This document shows positions 40,527 to 49,749 of a stretch of 64,000 nucleotides of DNA, piece by piece. The stretch is taken from positions 372,001 through 436,000 of the forward strand of contig SFVX01000001.1 in assembly GCA_004561445.1 (NCBI GenBank), written 5' to 3'. Below the pieces are notes generated by a model, which made no database searches, was not told the origin of the DNA, and saw only the letters and a program-made list of their open reading frames with translations. The stretch is from a bacterium (GTDB lineage: Bacteria > Patescibacteriota > Saccharimonadia > Saccharimonadales > Saccharimonadaceae). A program made the position numbers and the translations under genes. Every line of letters starts with the position of its first letter. Position 1 is the first letter of the stretch.

Positions 40527-41648
40527 CTATTTGTAGTACTTTTGGAGAAATTCGGTCATGTATGCGTCGAAAGTGTCGTCTAAGATGCTGGCACGGATTT
40601 TGTTGACCAAATTTACGACAAAGTGCTCGTTGTGAATGCTAGCAAGAACTTTGGCGGTGATTTCATCGACCTTGAAAAGGTGGTGAAGGTAAGCGGCGGT
40701 GTAGTTTTGGCAGAGTTCGCAATCGCAGTCGGAACAGATAGGTGTAAAGTCTGTCTTGTATTTTGCGTTCTTGATGTTGATGCGCCCGTTTGGCGTATAG
40801 AGCGCACCGTTGCGAGCCATGCGAGTTGGTCCAACGCAGTCAAAAGTATCGCAGCCGTATTTGGCGCCAATAAATAAGTCGCGTGGCTCACTCCCCATAC
40901 CGAGGAGGTGGCGCGGCTTATCTTGTGGTAGAATGCTATTAGTGAGCTTGATGATCTCGCCGGTGTTGCCTTCGGTGGTATAGAGGCTACCAATACCAAA
41001 GCCGTCAACGGGTTGATTTTTCATGAAGTTGGCAGATTCAGTGCGAAGGTCCTCAAAAAGACCACCTTGAACGACGGCGTAAAGATATTGTTCGGGCTTG
41101 CCGGCTTGTTTGGCGGCAGTGGCGAGTTTTTGATGCTCGGCGATATTGCGCGGAAGCCAATCGTGAGTATGGCGCATGGCGCGTTCCATAACGTCGTGAT
41201 CGCGAGAGTCGGCAGCCTGATCGAAAGCCATGTGGATGTCGGCGCCGATTTTCCATTGTGCTTGCATGGAAATCTCTGGCGTCATGCGGATTTTGTCGCC
41301 ATTGATATGGGACTTGAATGTGACGCCGTCGTGGTCAACTTTGACGTCAGGAAGAGAAAGCATTTGAAAACCACCAGAGTCAGTGAAAGAAGGTGCATTC
41401 CAGTTGGTAAAAGTAGCGAAACCGCCGCCTTGCTCGATAAGATCTGGGCCCGGAGCGAGTAATAAATGATAAGTATTGGCAAGAATGGCTTGCGAGCCGA
41501 GTTTGCGCATTTGATCAAAAGTAAGGGCTTTGACGGTGGCGCGGGTGGCGGCGCCAACGAAGGCTGGTGTTTTGATGTCGCCGTGCGGAGTATGGATGAC
41601 GCCGGCGCGCATGAGGCCGGTTTGTTTTTCGATGTCAAATTTTAACAT
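40527..41648 (-). CDS. tgt: Queuine tRNA-ribosyltransferase
   Basis: Bacterial Tgt (373 aa) exchanges G34 for preQ1 in GUN tRNAs. Seen: RAGVIHTPHGDIKTPAFVG, the catalytic SFTDSGGFQM, VVQGGLFEDLR, GIGSL, HLLGMGSEPRDLF, FDCVGPTRMARNG and the zinc motif CSDCDCELC. Overlaps queA by seven bases and shares its promoter. Confidence 0.97.
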   Translation of the reverse strand: MLKFDIEKQTGLMRAGVIHTPHGDIKTPAFVGAATRATVKALTFDQMRKLGSQAILANTYHLLLAPGPDLIEQGGGFATFTNWNAPSFTDSGGFQMLSLPDVKVDHDGVTFKSHINGDKIRMTPEISMQAQWKIGADIHMAFDQAADSRDHDVMERAMRHTHDWLPRNIAEHQKLATAAKQAGKPEQYLYAVVQGGLFEDLRTESANFMKNQPVDGFGIGSLYTTEGNTGEIIKLTNSILPQDKPRHLLGMGSEPRDLFIGAKYGCDTFDCVGPTRMARNGALYTPNGRINIKNAKYKTDFTPICSDCDCELCQNYTAAYLHHLFKVDEITAKVLASIHNEHFVVNLVNKIRASILDDTFDAYMTEFLQKYYK

Positions 41649-42664
41649 ATGAGCATTGAATCTCCGTAGCTTAGAAGTTTATAGTCTTCAGCGATAGCGT
41701 GTTCATAGGCAGCTTTGAGGTGATCCCAACCGGCAAAGGCAGAGGCAAGCATGAGGACGGTAGATTTTGGAGCATGAAAATTAGTAAGAAGCGCATCGAT
41801 GACTTTAAAATCGAAGCCCGGATAGATAAAAATGTCGTCTTCGCCGGAAGTTTTGCCAGTTTTGCCCCAATATTCGAGAGTACGAGTGACAGTAGTGCCA
41901 AGTGCAATGACGCGTTTATGAGCAGCTTTGGTGTTTTTGATGGCTTCGATAGTATCGGCTGGAATATTAAACCATTCAGAGTGCATGTGGTGCTCTTCGA
42001 TGTTGTCGGTACGGATAGGTAAAAAGGTGCCGAGACCAACATGGAGGGTGAGATACTTAATTTGGATGCCTTTTTGTTGGAGGCGGGAAAGGAGATCTTC
42101 GGTCATATTGAGACTAGCAGTAGGAGCGGCAGCGCTGCCAAGTTTGTTACCCCAAACGGTTTGATAGCGTTTTATATCATTGGCAGTTGCGTCACGATGA
42201 AGATAGGGCGGAAGTGGAACGTTACCATGATCTAAAACGATATCTTGGAGTGGGCGGCTAGAGTCGATGATAGCAATACCACCGTCGAGAATTTCGCGAA
42301 CGACAACAGTGTCGTTGGTTAGCTCGTCGGTACCAGCGTGTTTGACGGTAAGAACGTCGCCGACGTGAAGCTTGCCGCGATACATAACGTGATTATCGAC
42401 ATCGTCATGCTTTTCGAGAACAACGAGTTCGCGCGGGCGGCCGTCAGGAAGTTGAGTAAAGAGACGCGAGCGCATGACGCGCGTGTCGTTTAGGATGAGA
42501 AGGTCGCCAGGCTCGAGAAATTCGTCGAGATTGCGATAATAAGAATCAGTATATTTGCCAGTTTTGCGATCAAGTACAATAAGACGAGAAGCGCCGCGGA
42601 TTTTTGGTGGAAATTTGGCGATATTTTCTTCGGGAAGATTATAAGTATAATCAGATAATAACAT
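41642..42664 (-). CDS. queA: S-adenosylmethionine:tRNA ribosyltransferase-isomerase
   Basis: QueA (340 aa) converts preQ1 in tRNA to epoxyqueuosine using the ribosyl moiety of SAM. Seen: YNLPEENIAKFPPKIRGASRL, GDLLILNDTRVMRSRLF, GSAAAPTASLNMTEDLL, LHVGLGTFLPI and TNFHAPKSTVLML. Normal length. Leaderless start; downstream tgt overlaps, so the two queuosine genes form one operon. Confidence 0.97.
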   Translation of the reverse strand: MLLSDYTYNLPEENIAKFPPKIRGASRLIVLDRKTGKYTDSYYRNLDEFLEPGDLLILNDTRVMRSRLFTQLPDGRPRELVVLEKHDDVDNHVMYRGKLHVGDVLTVKHAGTDELTNDTVVVREILDGGIAIIDSSRPLQDIVLDHGNVPLPPYLHRDATANDIKRYQTVWGNKLGSAAAPTASLNMTEDLLSRLQQKGIQIKYLTLHVGLGTFLPIRTDNIEEHHMHSEWFNIPADTIEAIKNTKAAHKRVIALGTTVTRTLEYWGKTGKTSGEDDIFIYPGFDFKVIDALLTNFHAPKSTVLMLASAFAGWDHLKAAYEHAIAEDYKLLSYGDSMLIC

Positions 42665-42670
42665 TCTGAT

Positions 42671-42676
42671 ATTATA
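42671..42676 (-). promoter_or_regulatory. -10 TATAAT, leaderless queA
   Basis: Exactly six bases before the queA ATG. Confidence 0.65.
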
Positions 42677-42721
42677 TAATTTTTTGATGGTTTTGACAAT
42701 GTAAACGGCAGATTCGAAAAA

Positions 42722-42750
42722 GAAAAACCCCGACCTTTCGGCCGGGGCTA
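42722..42750 (-). terminator. Terminator of 177-aa gene
   Basis: AGCCCCGGCC/GGTCGGGGTT hairpin with TTTTTC on the minus strand. Confidence 0.8.
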
Positions 42751-42753
42751 AAA

Positions 42754-43287
42754 TTATAAATCACTCTTAGATTTCGCAGCCTGGAATGCGCCCTGAAGCT
42801 CGCTCAGCTTCATATGGATGGCGTATTCACATTCACACTGCTCGTCGCAGTGAAGGTCAAGCCTTTCTTGTGTCGTCATACGAATAGTGTGACTACAGCT
42901 GGATCGAAGCTTGCGTTCGAGGGCGGCGACTTTGTCGGCTTCCTGGGCAGATCTGAAAATGTGACTGCTGAGGTAGTCGTAATCTTCGTCACTGATAGTG
43001 GCGAAGAGGAGGTCATCGTCGTCGGGCAGAGCAGCAATGTCGTTCTTGGCGAAGCGGATATTCTCGCGAAGAGAATCCAAGATGAGGTCGATTTCGTGCT
43101 GAACGTTGGTTCGATAGCGTTCATATACGGAGATCTGTCTCTTCATGGTGACAATCTCGGCGTACTGAACGCCGTCTTCTGCGCAATCTCGCGCGAGTTC
43201 GGCAATTTCGCTAGCATACTTCGCTGCCTCCTGAATGAGACTCGAGAGCTTTGCGGTCTGATTCTTAGTGATTTGTACATAGTGCAT
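42754..43287 (-). CDS. Hypothetical coiled-coil protein, 177 aa
   Basis: Not recognised. Mostly helical: heptad-like regions at about 5-75 (LSSLIQEAAKYASEIAEL and ISVYERYRTNVQHEIDL) and 115-175, with an acidic loop PDDDDLLF between. A cysteine-containing stretch (HCDEQCECEYAIH) and Cys130 could bind metal or pair. No signal. Full TTGACT promoter, leader with two stems, AAGGAGGGG ribosome-binding site and a terminator: the same gene organisation as the other small unknown genes. Confidence 0.68.
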   Translation of the reverse strand: MHYVQITKNQTAKLSSLIQEAAKYASEIAELARDCAEDGVQYAEIVTMKRQISVYERYRTNVQHEIDLILDSLRENIRFAKNDIAALPDDDDLLFATISDEDYDYLSSHIFRSAQEADKVAALERKLRSSCSHTIRMTTQERLDLHCDEQCECEYAIHMKLSELQGAFQAAKSKSDL

Positions 43288-43350
43288 ACAATTCCCCTCC
43301 TTTTGGGTGCACAGTGAAAAAGTACTATTAGCTCAAGAAAAGAGGCTAAT
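43288..43350 (-). promoter_or_regulatory. Leader with stems that could hide the start codon
   Basis: The 5' end pairs ATTAGC/GCTAAT (43350-43345 with 43332-43327). GTGCA (43312-43308) can pair with TGCAC (43286-43282), which includes part of the ATG and loops out AAGGAGGGG. Confidence 0.5.
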
Positions 43351-43356
43351 TTATAT

Positions 43357-43385
43357 ATTGTAGCATATTTGCGCGAAGAAGTCAA
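43357..43385 (-). promoter_or_regulatory. Full promoter TTGACT-17-TACAAT
   Basis: Minus strand: -35 at 43380-43385, spacer ending ATATGC, -10 at 43357-43362. Confidence 0.78.
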
Positions 43386-43480
43386 TGACTTTAACATAAA
43401 AACAATAAATTGACGGAATTTTTTAAGTTTGACTTTAGAGAAAAAGGATAAATTAGGTATTATAGAGATAAGGAGAAATT

Positions 43481-44140
43481 ATGCGTGTATTATATGTTGA
43501 AGATGAGAAATTTCTAGCCGAGGCCGTGAAGCACAATCTCGAAAAGCATGATATGGATGTAGATCTCGCAACAGACGGCGAAGAGGGGCTTAATATGGCG
43601 CTGAATGGCATATATGATTGCATAATTTTGGATATTATGCTGCCGAGGCTGTCTGGAACGGATATCCTGCAAAGACTACGCGAGAAAAAGATTTCAACGC
43701 CGATTATAATGCTGTCGGCACTAGCAGATGTAGACGATAAAGTGCGCGGACTAAATCTTGGTGCGGATGATTATCTTGCGAAACCGTTTAAGACGGCAGA
43801 ATTGGCGGCGCGTATTATGGCTTTGATGCGAAGGCCGGCTGAGGTGCAAGATCAAGTGCTAGAATTTTTGGATTTAAAATATAACATAACCGAGAAAGAA
43901 CTTAATGGCGTAAGCTTGACGACGAAAGAGGCGGGAATTATTAACGAATTAATGAAAACGCCAGAGAAGATTGTAAAGAAAGAATATCTTCTGAATAAAG
44001 TTTGGGGCGCGGATGCGTATGGCGAAGATAATTATATTGAAGTATATATGTCGCGTCTGCGTAAAGTGTTGAAAAATCTAAAGAGCAAGACAAAGATTTT
44101 GACCGTGCGAGGTTTGGGCTATAAGATTGTGAAGGCTTGA
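43481..44140 (+). CDS. OmpR/PhoB-family response regulator
   Basis: A 219-aa two-component regulator. Receiver: acidic pair in VEDE (6-9), phospho-accepting Asp51 in CIILDIMLP, Ser79, Lys101 in LAKPF. C-terminal winged helix: SLTTKEAGIINELMK, GEDNYIEVYMSRLRKVL and VRGLGYKI. AAGGAG lies seven bases before the ATG. The kinase gene follows with TTGA overlap. Target genes are unknown; the adjacent ychF has its own promoter. Confidence 0.95.
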   Translation: MRVLYVEDEKFLAEAVKHNLEKHDMDVDLATDGEEGLNMALNGIYDCIILDIMLPRLSGTDILQRLREKKISTPIIMLSALADVDDKVRGLNLGADDYLAKPFKTAELAARIMALMRRPAEVQDQVLEFLDLKYNITEKELNGVSLTTKEAGIINELMKTPEKIVKKEYLLNKVWGADAYGEDNYIEVYMSRLRKVLKNLKSKTKILTVRGLGYKIVKA

Positions 44141-45057
44141 GATTGATGTTTAAGAATCTTAGAAACCAGATCGTATTGTCAATTGTAGCAATTTCGTCGG
44201 TGATTATTTTGATATCGTTTACATCGATATTTATGATTATGTCGATGACGATTCGGGCGCGCGAAGATATTGCTTTGCGGTCACGAGATACGTGTATTGA
44301 GGAAATTATTCAGGAACGAAATTCACATGTGACGAGATTGGGTGTAACATTGCTGAGTGTGGGCGTGATTTTAGAGCTCTTGATTTTTGCGGTTTCTTCA
44401 ATAATCGCAGAACAGTTAGTTAAGCCGGTGCAAGAAGCATATGAGCAACAACGAGAGTTTATTGCAAATGCGTCGCATGAGCTAAAAACGCCGATTGCGG
44501 CGATACGGGCGAATTTTGAGGCACTAGATGTGGAAGAAGAACCATGGACTGATAATATAGACCTTGAACTTGACAAGGCACAAAACTTGGTGCGTGATTT
44601 ATTGTTGTTGGCGCGAATGGATGGACGAGTTGAAAAAGCACCGAAGAAACGTTGTGATTTGTCTGAGATTGTTAAGAAGCATGTAAAAGCGATAGAAGTG
44701 CGACTGGATGGCAAGAAACTAAAAACCGATATTGCGGAAGATGTGGTGGCAACGCTAGTGCAAGATGATTTTGTGCAGATTCTGAGTATTTTGCTTGATA
44801 ACGCTGCGAAATATGCAAAGAGCTGGGTGTCGGTAGAGCTAAAAAACAATTACGTTAAAGTTGAGAATGACGGAAAAGAAATCCCAGCCGCAAAAATGGA
44901 GCATATTTTTGAGCGTTTTTATCAAGTGGATAAGACGGCGACGGGTGTGGGGCTAGGACTTTCGATCGCGAAATCGGCAGCTGATCATAATGATTGGGAA
45001 ATTATTGCAGATTCAAATAAGAAATCGACGAGCTTTACGCTTTATTTTAAGCGCTAA
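44137..45057 (+). CDS. Sensor histidine kinase
   Basis: A 306-aa kinase with two membrane helices (about 11-36 and 68-90) bounding a very short external loop of about 30 residues, so it probably senses the membrane rather than a ligand. H-box: FIANASHELKTPIAA with His114; N-box LLDNAAKYA; G-boxes GVGLGLSIAKSAADHN. The TTG start overlaps the regulator's stop (TTGA) and would couple translation; ATG at 44146 is an alternative. Confidence 0.93.
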   Translation: MRLMFKNLRNQIVLSIVAISSVIILISFTSIFMIMSMTIRAREDIALRSRDTCIEEIIQERNSHVTRLGVTLLSVGVILELLIFAVSSIIAEQLVKPVQEAYEQQREFIANASHELKTPIAAIRANFEALDVEEEPWTDNIDLELDKAQNLVRDLLLLARMDGRVEKAPKKRCDLSEIVKKHVKAIEVRLDGKKLKTDIAEDVVATLVQDDFVQILSILLDNAAKYAKSWVSVELKNNYVKVENDGKEIPAAKMEHIFERFYQVDKTATGVGLGLSIAKSAADHNDWEIIADSNKKSTSFTLYFKR

Positions 45058-45088
45058 GCCGCTGGTGGCGATAGATGAGCCTATCTGG

Positions 45089-45094
45089 TATAAT
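45089..45094 (+). promoter_or_regulatory. -10 TATAAT, near-leaderless ychF
   Basis: Eleven bases before the ychF ATG. Confidence 0.6.
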
Positions 45095-45105
45095 ACTAGA
45101 TAATT

Positions 45106-46164
45106 ATGAGTTTACAAATTGGAATTGTAGGGCTTGCTAATGTGGGTAAAAGCACGCTATTTAACGCTTTAACAAATGCCGGTGCGCTAGCGGCAAATTA
45201 TCCTTTTGCAACGATAGAGCCGAATACTGGCATTGTAGGCGTCCCAGATGAACGTTTGGCGGTGCTTGGAAAAATGTACGAATCGGATAAAATTGTGCCA
45301 GCGACGGTGGAGTTTGTAGATATCGCGGGACTAATAGCCGGCGCATCTAAAGGTGAGGGATTGGGCAACAAATTCTTGGCAAATATTCGTGAGTGTAAGG
45401 TAATCTGCCACGTAGTGCGTGCATTTAAAGATGGAAATGTAACACATGTGGCGAATTCGGTTGATCCGAAGCGCGACATTGAAACAGTAGAAACAGAGCT
45501 AGCGCTGGCAGATATTGATTCGCTCGAGCGTGCATTAGTCAAAATGCGTAAAGATACAAAAAGCGGCAACAAAGAAGCGATTGCAAAAGTTGCGATGGCG
45601 GAGAAAGTACTTGATGAGCTTAAAAGTGGCAAGACGCATGTTGAGCCGATCGAAGGACTTGAGTTATTGTCGGCAAAACCGGTGTTTTATATGTTTAATC
45701 TTGATGAAGATGAACTAACGGATGAGGCGAAATTAGCTGAGCTATCTGCTATGGTTGCGCCACAAAAATGCGTGTTTGTCAATGCGAAGCTAGAATCGGA
45801 AATGGCCGATATGTCAAGTGAGGATAAGCAAGTTTTTCTGGAGAGCTATGGCATTAAGGAAGATGGATTAAGCCAGTTCGTGCGCGTAGCGTATGACACT
45901 TTGGGCTTACAGAGCTATTTGACGGCAGGTAAAAAAGAAACGCGCGCCTGGACGATCAAGAAAGGTGCGACAGCGCCAGAAGCAGCGGGCGTAATTCATA
46001 CAGATTTTCAGCGTGGATTTATCGCGGCGACGATTTGTAAATATGACGATCTTGTGCGGCTCGGTAGTGAAAAAGCAGTACGCGAAGCGGGACTAATGCG
46101 CACGGAGGGTAAAGACTACATCATGCAAGATGGAGATGTAGTGGAATTTAAATTTAACGTCTAG
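45106..46164 (+). CDS. ychF: Redox-regulated ATPase YchF (Obg-like)
   Basis: A 352-aa TRAFAC P-loop protein that binds ribosomes and hydrolyses ATP. Seen: Walker A GLANVGKST, switch region ATIEPNTG, Walker B DIAGLIAGASKGEGLGNKFL, MFNLDED at the base-specificity position, and the C-terminal TGS domain (AWTIKKGATAPEAAGVIHTDFQRGF). Normal length. Own terminator. Confidence 0.96.
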   Translation: MSLQIGIVGLANVGKSTLFNALTNAGALAANYPFATIEPNTGIVGVPDERLAVLGKMYESDKIVPATVEFVDIAGLIAGASKGEGLGNKFLANIRECKVICHVVRAFKDGNVTHVANSVDPKRDIETVETELALADIDSLERALVKMRKDTKSGNKEAIAKVAMAEKVLDELKSGKTHVEPIEGLELLSAKPVFYMFNLDEDELTDEAKLAELSAMVAPQKCVFVNAKLESEMADMSSEDKQVFLESYGIKEDGLSQFVRVAYDTLGLQSYLTAGKKETRAWTIKKGATAPEAAGVIHTDFQRGFIAATICKYDDLVRLGSEKAVREAGLMRTEGKDYIMQDGDVVEFKFNV

Positions 46165-46190
46165 AAAAAGCGCCCGAAAGGGCGTTTTTT
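46164..46190 (+). terminator. ychF terminator
   Basis: CGCCC/GGGCG stem with GAAA loop and T6. Confidence 0.85.
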
Positions 46191-46227
46191 GTGGCTTAAA
46201 TATTTGCGAAACGTTAAGAGCTTATGG

Positions 46228-46233
46228 TAAAAT
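46228..46233 (+). promoter_or_regulatory. -10 TAAAAT, leaderless pilM
   Basis: Exactly six bases before the pilM ATG; drives the pilus operon. Confidence 0.6.
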
Positions 46234-46239
46234 GTTTAT

Positions 46240-47286
46240 ATGAGTCTAGGTTATGGTGTGGGCGACTTCTTCGCATTAGACATCGGTACGGACGCACTAA
46301 GAATGGTGCAATTATCTGGCAACGCTCAGCGCGGCTGGGTTTTGCAGAAATTCGCATATGTGCCGGTCAGTCGCTCGATATTGCAAGATAGTAGTGATGC
46401 CGGTAGGCGTCGCTTGGGGGAAACAATTGTCAGCGCAGCGGAGCAGGCTGGTATCAAAACCAAAAATATTGCACTTGGTATTCCCTCAAACAAATGTTTT
46501 ACTGCGATTGTTGAGGTACCAACGCAAGATCAGAAATCGATGGAAAAAGTGATTCGCTACCATGAGGATCAATACATTCCGATGCCGATTGACGACGCAA
46601 AAGTCGACCATGTGATTTTGGGGCCAAGCCCAAATAATCCACAAGTGACCGAGGTGCTTTTGTCTTCAACGGCGATTACTTATGCTGAGGAGCGCATGGA
46701 GAGCGTAGAAGCATTTGGTTTTAACTTGGTTGCGCTGGAACCAGATTCGATTGCAATGTCGCGCGCATTGACGCCACCAGGAACACAAACCGCCCGTTTG
46801 ATTATCGATTATGGCGAAGATTCGACTGATCTTTCGGCAGTTTTTGGTGCACCACGCCTAGTACGTATGCTCCCTGGCGGACTTTCAGTTTTGGTTCGCA
46901 CGGTTGCAAACTCTCTTAATGTGAAGGAAAGTCAAGCTCGACAATTTATTCTTAAGTTCGGCTTGGCGCAGGATAAGCTTGATGGTCAGGTCTTTAAAGC
47001 GCTTGATCTTACACTCGATACTTTTGCGGGTGAGCTCTCGAAATCTGTACGTTTCTTTGAAACGAAATATCCGAATGTGAAAATAAGCGAAATTGCGCTA
47101 TCTGGTTATGCGGGCGTGATTCCGTTTATGGCAGAATATATTGAAGCAAAAACTGGTATCAAGACCGTACAGGGTAACCCATGGCAGATGGTCCAGGTTA
47201 CCCAGCAACAGCAACAGGCTTTGGCTCAGGTTGCGGCTGAATTTGCGGTAGTGATCGGCTTAGCGGAAAGGGCGAATACTCGATAA
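46240..47286 (+). CDS. pilM: Type IV pilus assembly protein PilM
   Basis: An actin-like cytoplasmic ATPase fold protein (348 aa) that links the pilus motor side to PilN. Seen: FFALDIGTDALRMVQL phosphate-1 region, VIRYHEDQYIPMPIDDAKVDH, the second phosphate motif LIIDYGEDSTDLSAV and IALSGYAGVIPFMAEYIEAKTGI. First gene of pilM-N-O-x-B; overlaps the next by one base. Confidence 0.93.
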   Translation: MSLGYGVGDFFALDIGTDALRMVQLSGNAQRGWVLQKFAYVPVSRSILQDSSDAGRRRLGETIVSAAEQAGIKTKNIALGIPSNKCFTAIVEVPTQDQKSMEKVIRYHEDQYIPMPIDDAKVDHVILGPSPNNPQVTEVLLSSTAITYAEERMESVEAFGFNLVALEPDSIAMSRALTPPGTQTARLIIDYGEDSTDLSAVFGAPRLVRMLPGGLSVLVRTVANSLNVKESQARQFILKFGLAQDKLDGQVFKALDLTLDTFAGELSKSVRFFETKYPNVKISEIALSGYAGVIPFMAEYIEAKTGIKTVQGNPWQMVQVTQQQQQALAQVAAEFAVVIGLAERANTR

Positions 47287-48479
47287 TGTATGAGATTAGC
47301 TTAGTACCAGATGTCAAGGCCGAACTTTTGCGTAAACAACGTTTGCGTAACTTGTTCGTTTTGATTTGTGTTGGCGTTGCGATTGCTTGTGGTGCTGTCG
47401 TGATGATTTTGCTTTCGGTTATGGGTGGTCAGACCGTGAGCATGAATAATCAGAAAAAAGAAATTGGCTGTCGCTACGATATGAAAATGAATGGCAAGAC
47501 CCTGAAATCTTCTGATTGTAAGTCGAACATGGGTACGCCGGTGATGTACTTTAATAATAGGCAGACTTTGCTTACAATTCAGGATCAGCTAAAGAGCCTT
47601 GATACGTTGAATAATTCGATGATTAAGTTCTCTCGTATCTTTGGTCTACTCGATGTCTTATTGCTTGATGAAGAAAAAGGTTCAAAGATTGAAGTATCGG
47701 AGCTTGCAGTAGATTTCTCTTCGATGACTTTGTCATTTGATGCAGTCGGCTACGATAAGTCTTCGGCAAATATTGGTTATAAGCCGCTCGAGGCTTTCAA
47801 AAAGAATGCCGAAAGGATGCGTTATGACTACGGTGAGTATATGCGCCGTGGCGATGATGAAAATGATGAGGTGATTCCATACTTCTGTATTTCTGAAGAA
47901 ACGATAAATGGTTTAGTGTATGGCGTATATAGTAAGGGTGCACCAGGATGTGAAGCACCAATGGTCGAGCCTACGGAAGAAGATAAGGATGCTGGCGACG
48001 ACGAAGAGTCTGACGAAAAATCCGATGAAGAAACTTCCGCTGAACCTGTAGAAAATGAAATAGAAAAAATCTATATCCGCCGTACTTATAAAGACCGAGA
48101 TGATTACGAATCCGTTCGCGAAGGTAAGGATAAATACTGGGACGAAAGCGTGATGGGTAAGAACAACTATAAAGGCTATTACTTTGAAAGTAGCTGTATA
48201 AGTTGGAGCGAAGATGGCAAGATGGATGAGGCGGCTACGCTTGAAACTTGTCCGTTCTTGAGCGATGAGATTGCTGTAACGAACTCATCTTATGGTCTCG
48301 ATACGAATGAACAGTTGGTCTTAACTTTCCAATCGTCGGTGCCGATTTCGACAGAGATCTTCCTATCTGGAAATCATAATATGCAGATTCTAAGTCCAAC
48401 TCGTCAGAACGTAACCGATAGCTATGTTCAGGTTCGCGATATGTTTGTAGCAGGCGACTCTATTAAGGAGGCAAACTAA
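47286..48479 (+). CDS. pilN: PilN-like inner-membrane pilus protein, enlarged
   Basis: Starts with a PilN-like MYEISLVPDVKAELL peptide that would bind PilM, then one membrane helix (about 22-47). The extracytoplasmic part has a coiled-coil-like stretch and a ferredoxin-like candidate (about 115-165). It is much longer than normal PilN (about 200 aa): an acidic linker (about 230-260) and an extra Cys-containing domain were added. Cysteines occur in CRYD, CKSN, YFCIS, GCEAP and SSCISW, so disulphides are plausible. Assigned by position and N-terminal motif. Confidence 0.75.
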   Translation: MYEISLVPDVKAELLRKQRLRNLFVLICVGVAIACGAVVMILLSVMGGQTVSMNNQKKEIGCRYDMKMNGKTLKSSDCKSNMGTPVMYFNNRQTLLTIQDQLKSLDTLNNSMIKFSRIFGLLDVLLLDEEKGSKIEVSELAVDFSSMTLSFDAVGYDKSSANIGYKPLEAFKKNAERMRYDYGEYMRRGDDENDEVIPYFCISEETINGLVYGVYSKGAPGCEAPMVEPTEEDKDAGDDEESDEKSDEETSAEPVENEIEKIYIRRTYKDRDDYESVREGKDKYWDESVMGKNNYKGYYFESSCISWSEDGKMDEAATLETCPFLSDEIAVTNSSYGLDTNEQLVLTFQSSVPISTEIFLSGNHNMQILSPTRQNVTDSYVQVRDMFVAGDSIKEAN

Positions 48480-49381
48480 TGGCACAATCAAAAAACAACA
48501 AAAATGAAAAAGGCGTCGCTTTTGAAAAGCGCGCCAAGATGGATAAGGCGCAGCAGGAGATTCTATTAATCTGCTGCATAGCGTCGGCTATCATTGGATT
48601 TACATTAGTCGGTTCGATCTTCTTGATCCGTAAGATTTCTTACAATGCGAAGTTGATTGGCGCGAATGATATTGTGATTGATACCTATAAAGACATGCAA
48701 AAAAGCTTGGATGAAATCGAGTCGCAAATTAGTAGCCTTTCTAACAATGAAAATCTTGAATCGGTTGGACGCTTGCGCGATTCAGAAAAATGTAATGGCT
48801 TTACTTCTAGGAGTGATATTCATAACATTAAGGAAGATGAACTCGAGCTTGTGAAGACTTGTAGTGCTTTGCGCGTGATTTCGGATGCAATGCCTTCGAC
48901 GCAGAATATGGAAGCAACACTTTCGAGCCTAAACCAGCTATTAAACTGGTCAAATGAAGGTTCCGGTGTGTCTTTTGAAGGTCTCTCTACGATGCAGGGT
49001 ACGGTGATGTCGAGCTTGGGCTTTCAGGAAGTGATAAAGAAGAAGGGCAATGCAGAAAATGCGACGATACATGTGATGAATACTTCACTAAAGATTGTCG
49101 ATAAGGCTACGAGAGTAAAATCTGCGCTTGCAATGATTGAGAGCTCAATTCGTAACTTCGATATCGTGCAAGCACAACTTAGCTTTAACGGTGAAGATCT
49201 AGAGCTTTCGAGTACTTTTGGTGCATATTACTCTGATCCGGCTACGCTATCTGACCAGACGCGTATTGTATGCGCTGATGTTGAGAGCGAAAAATGTAAG
49301 ACAATGGGTGGTGATACGGCAGAGGCCGAAAAGAAAGCAGCGAAGAACGGCACTAATAAGGATCCGGAGGAGGATGAATAA
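48479..49381 (+). CDS. pilO: PilO-like inner-membrane pilus protein
   Basis: A 300-aa bitopic membrane protein: basic cytoplasmic N-terminus, membrane helix (about 27-51), a coiled coil (about 60-90) and an external domain, the usual PilO plan. The C-terminal tail is Lys/Ala/Glu-rich. Low primary sequence similarity, so the assignment rests on position after PilN and topology. One-base overlaps on both sides indicate tight coupling. Confidence 0.7.
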   Translation: MAQSKNNKNEKGVAFEKRAKMDKAQQEILLICCIASAIIGFTLVGSIFLIRKISYNAKLIGANDIVIDTYKDMQKSLDEIESQISSLSNNENLESVGRLRDSEKCNGFTSRSDIHNIKEDELELVKTCSALRVISDAMPSTQNMEATLSSLNQLLNWSNEGSGVSFEGLSTMQGTVMSSLGFQEVIKKKGNAENATIHVMNTSLKIVDKATRVKSALAMIESSIRNFDIVQAQLSFNGEDLELSSTFGAYYSDPATLSDQTRIVCADVESEKCKTMGGDTAEAEKKAAKNGTNKDPEEDE

Positions 49382-49731
49382 TGAAGAGATCTGAGATTGC
49401 TTTAATTACATTAGTGTCCATCATTGTTATTGTAACTACATACATTCTTGGTGGCTTGTTCTTCGGCGATTTAAGTGAGGAAGTAACTTCGATCAAATAC
49501 TTGGTGCCGATTGATTCAAAAGTTGTGGCGCCGAGTGAGGATTTCTTTAATGCTTATGCGCATAACCCAACGGTAGAAATTTACGTCGGTAGTTGTGGCG
49601 TTGATGAAGTTTGGGATACGAATAGCCTCAAGTGTGTGAAGCAAGACGGTGATAATAGTCAGCCTAGCGATAATACTGGCGACGATACGGATGATGAGCC
49701 GAACGGAGATGACGAAACTCCAGAAAACTAA
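49381..49731 (+). CDS. Small membrane protein of the pilus operon
   Basis: A 116-aa protein with one N-terminal membrane helix (about 5-29), an external segment with a Cys pair in GSCGVDEVWDTNSLKCV and an acidic Asp/Asn-rich tail. It takes the position of PilP but lacks a lipobox or PilP signature. It may be an accessory of the PilNO complex. Function unknown. Confidence 0.65.
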   Translation: MKRSEIALITLVSIIVIVTTYILGGLFFGDLSEEVTSIKYLVPIDSKVVAPSEDFFNAYAHNPTVEIYVGSCGVDEVWDTNSLKCVKQDGDNSQPSDNTGDDTDDEPNGDDETPEN

Positions 49732-49749
49732 TATAAATAGAAAGAAAAT

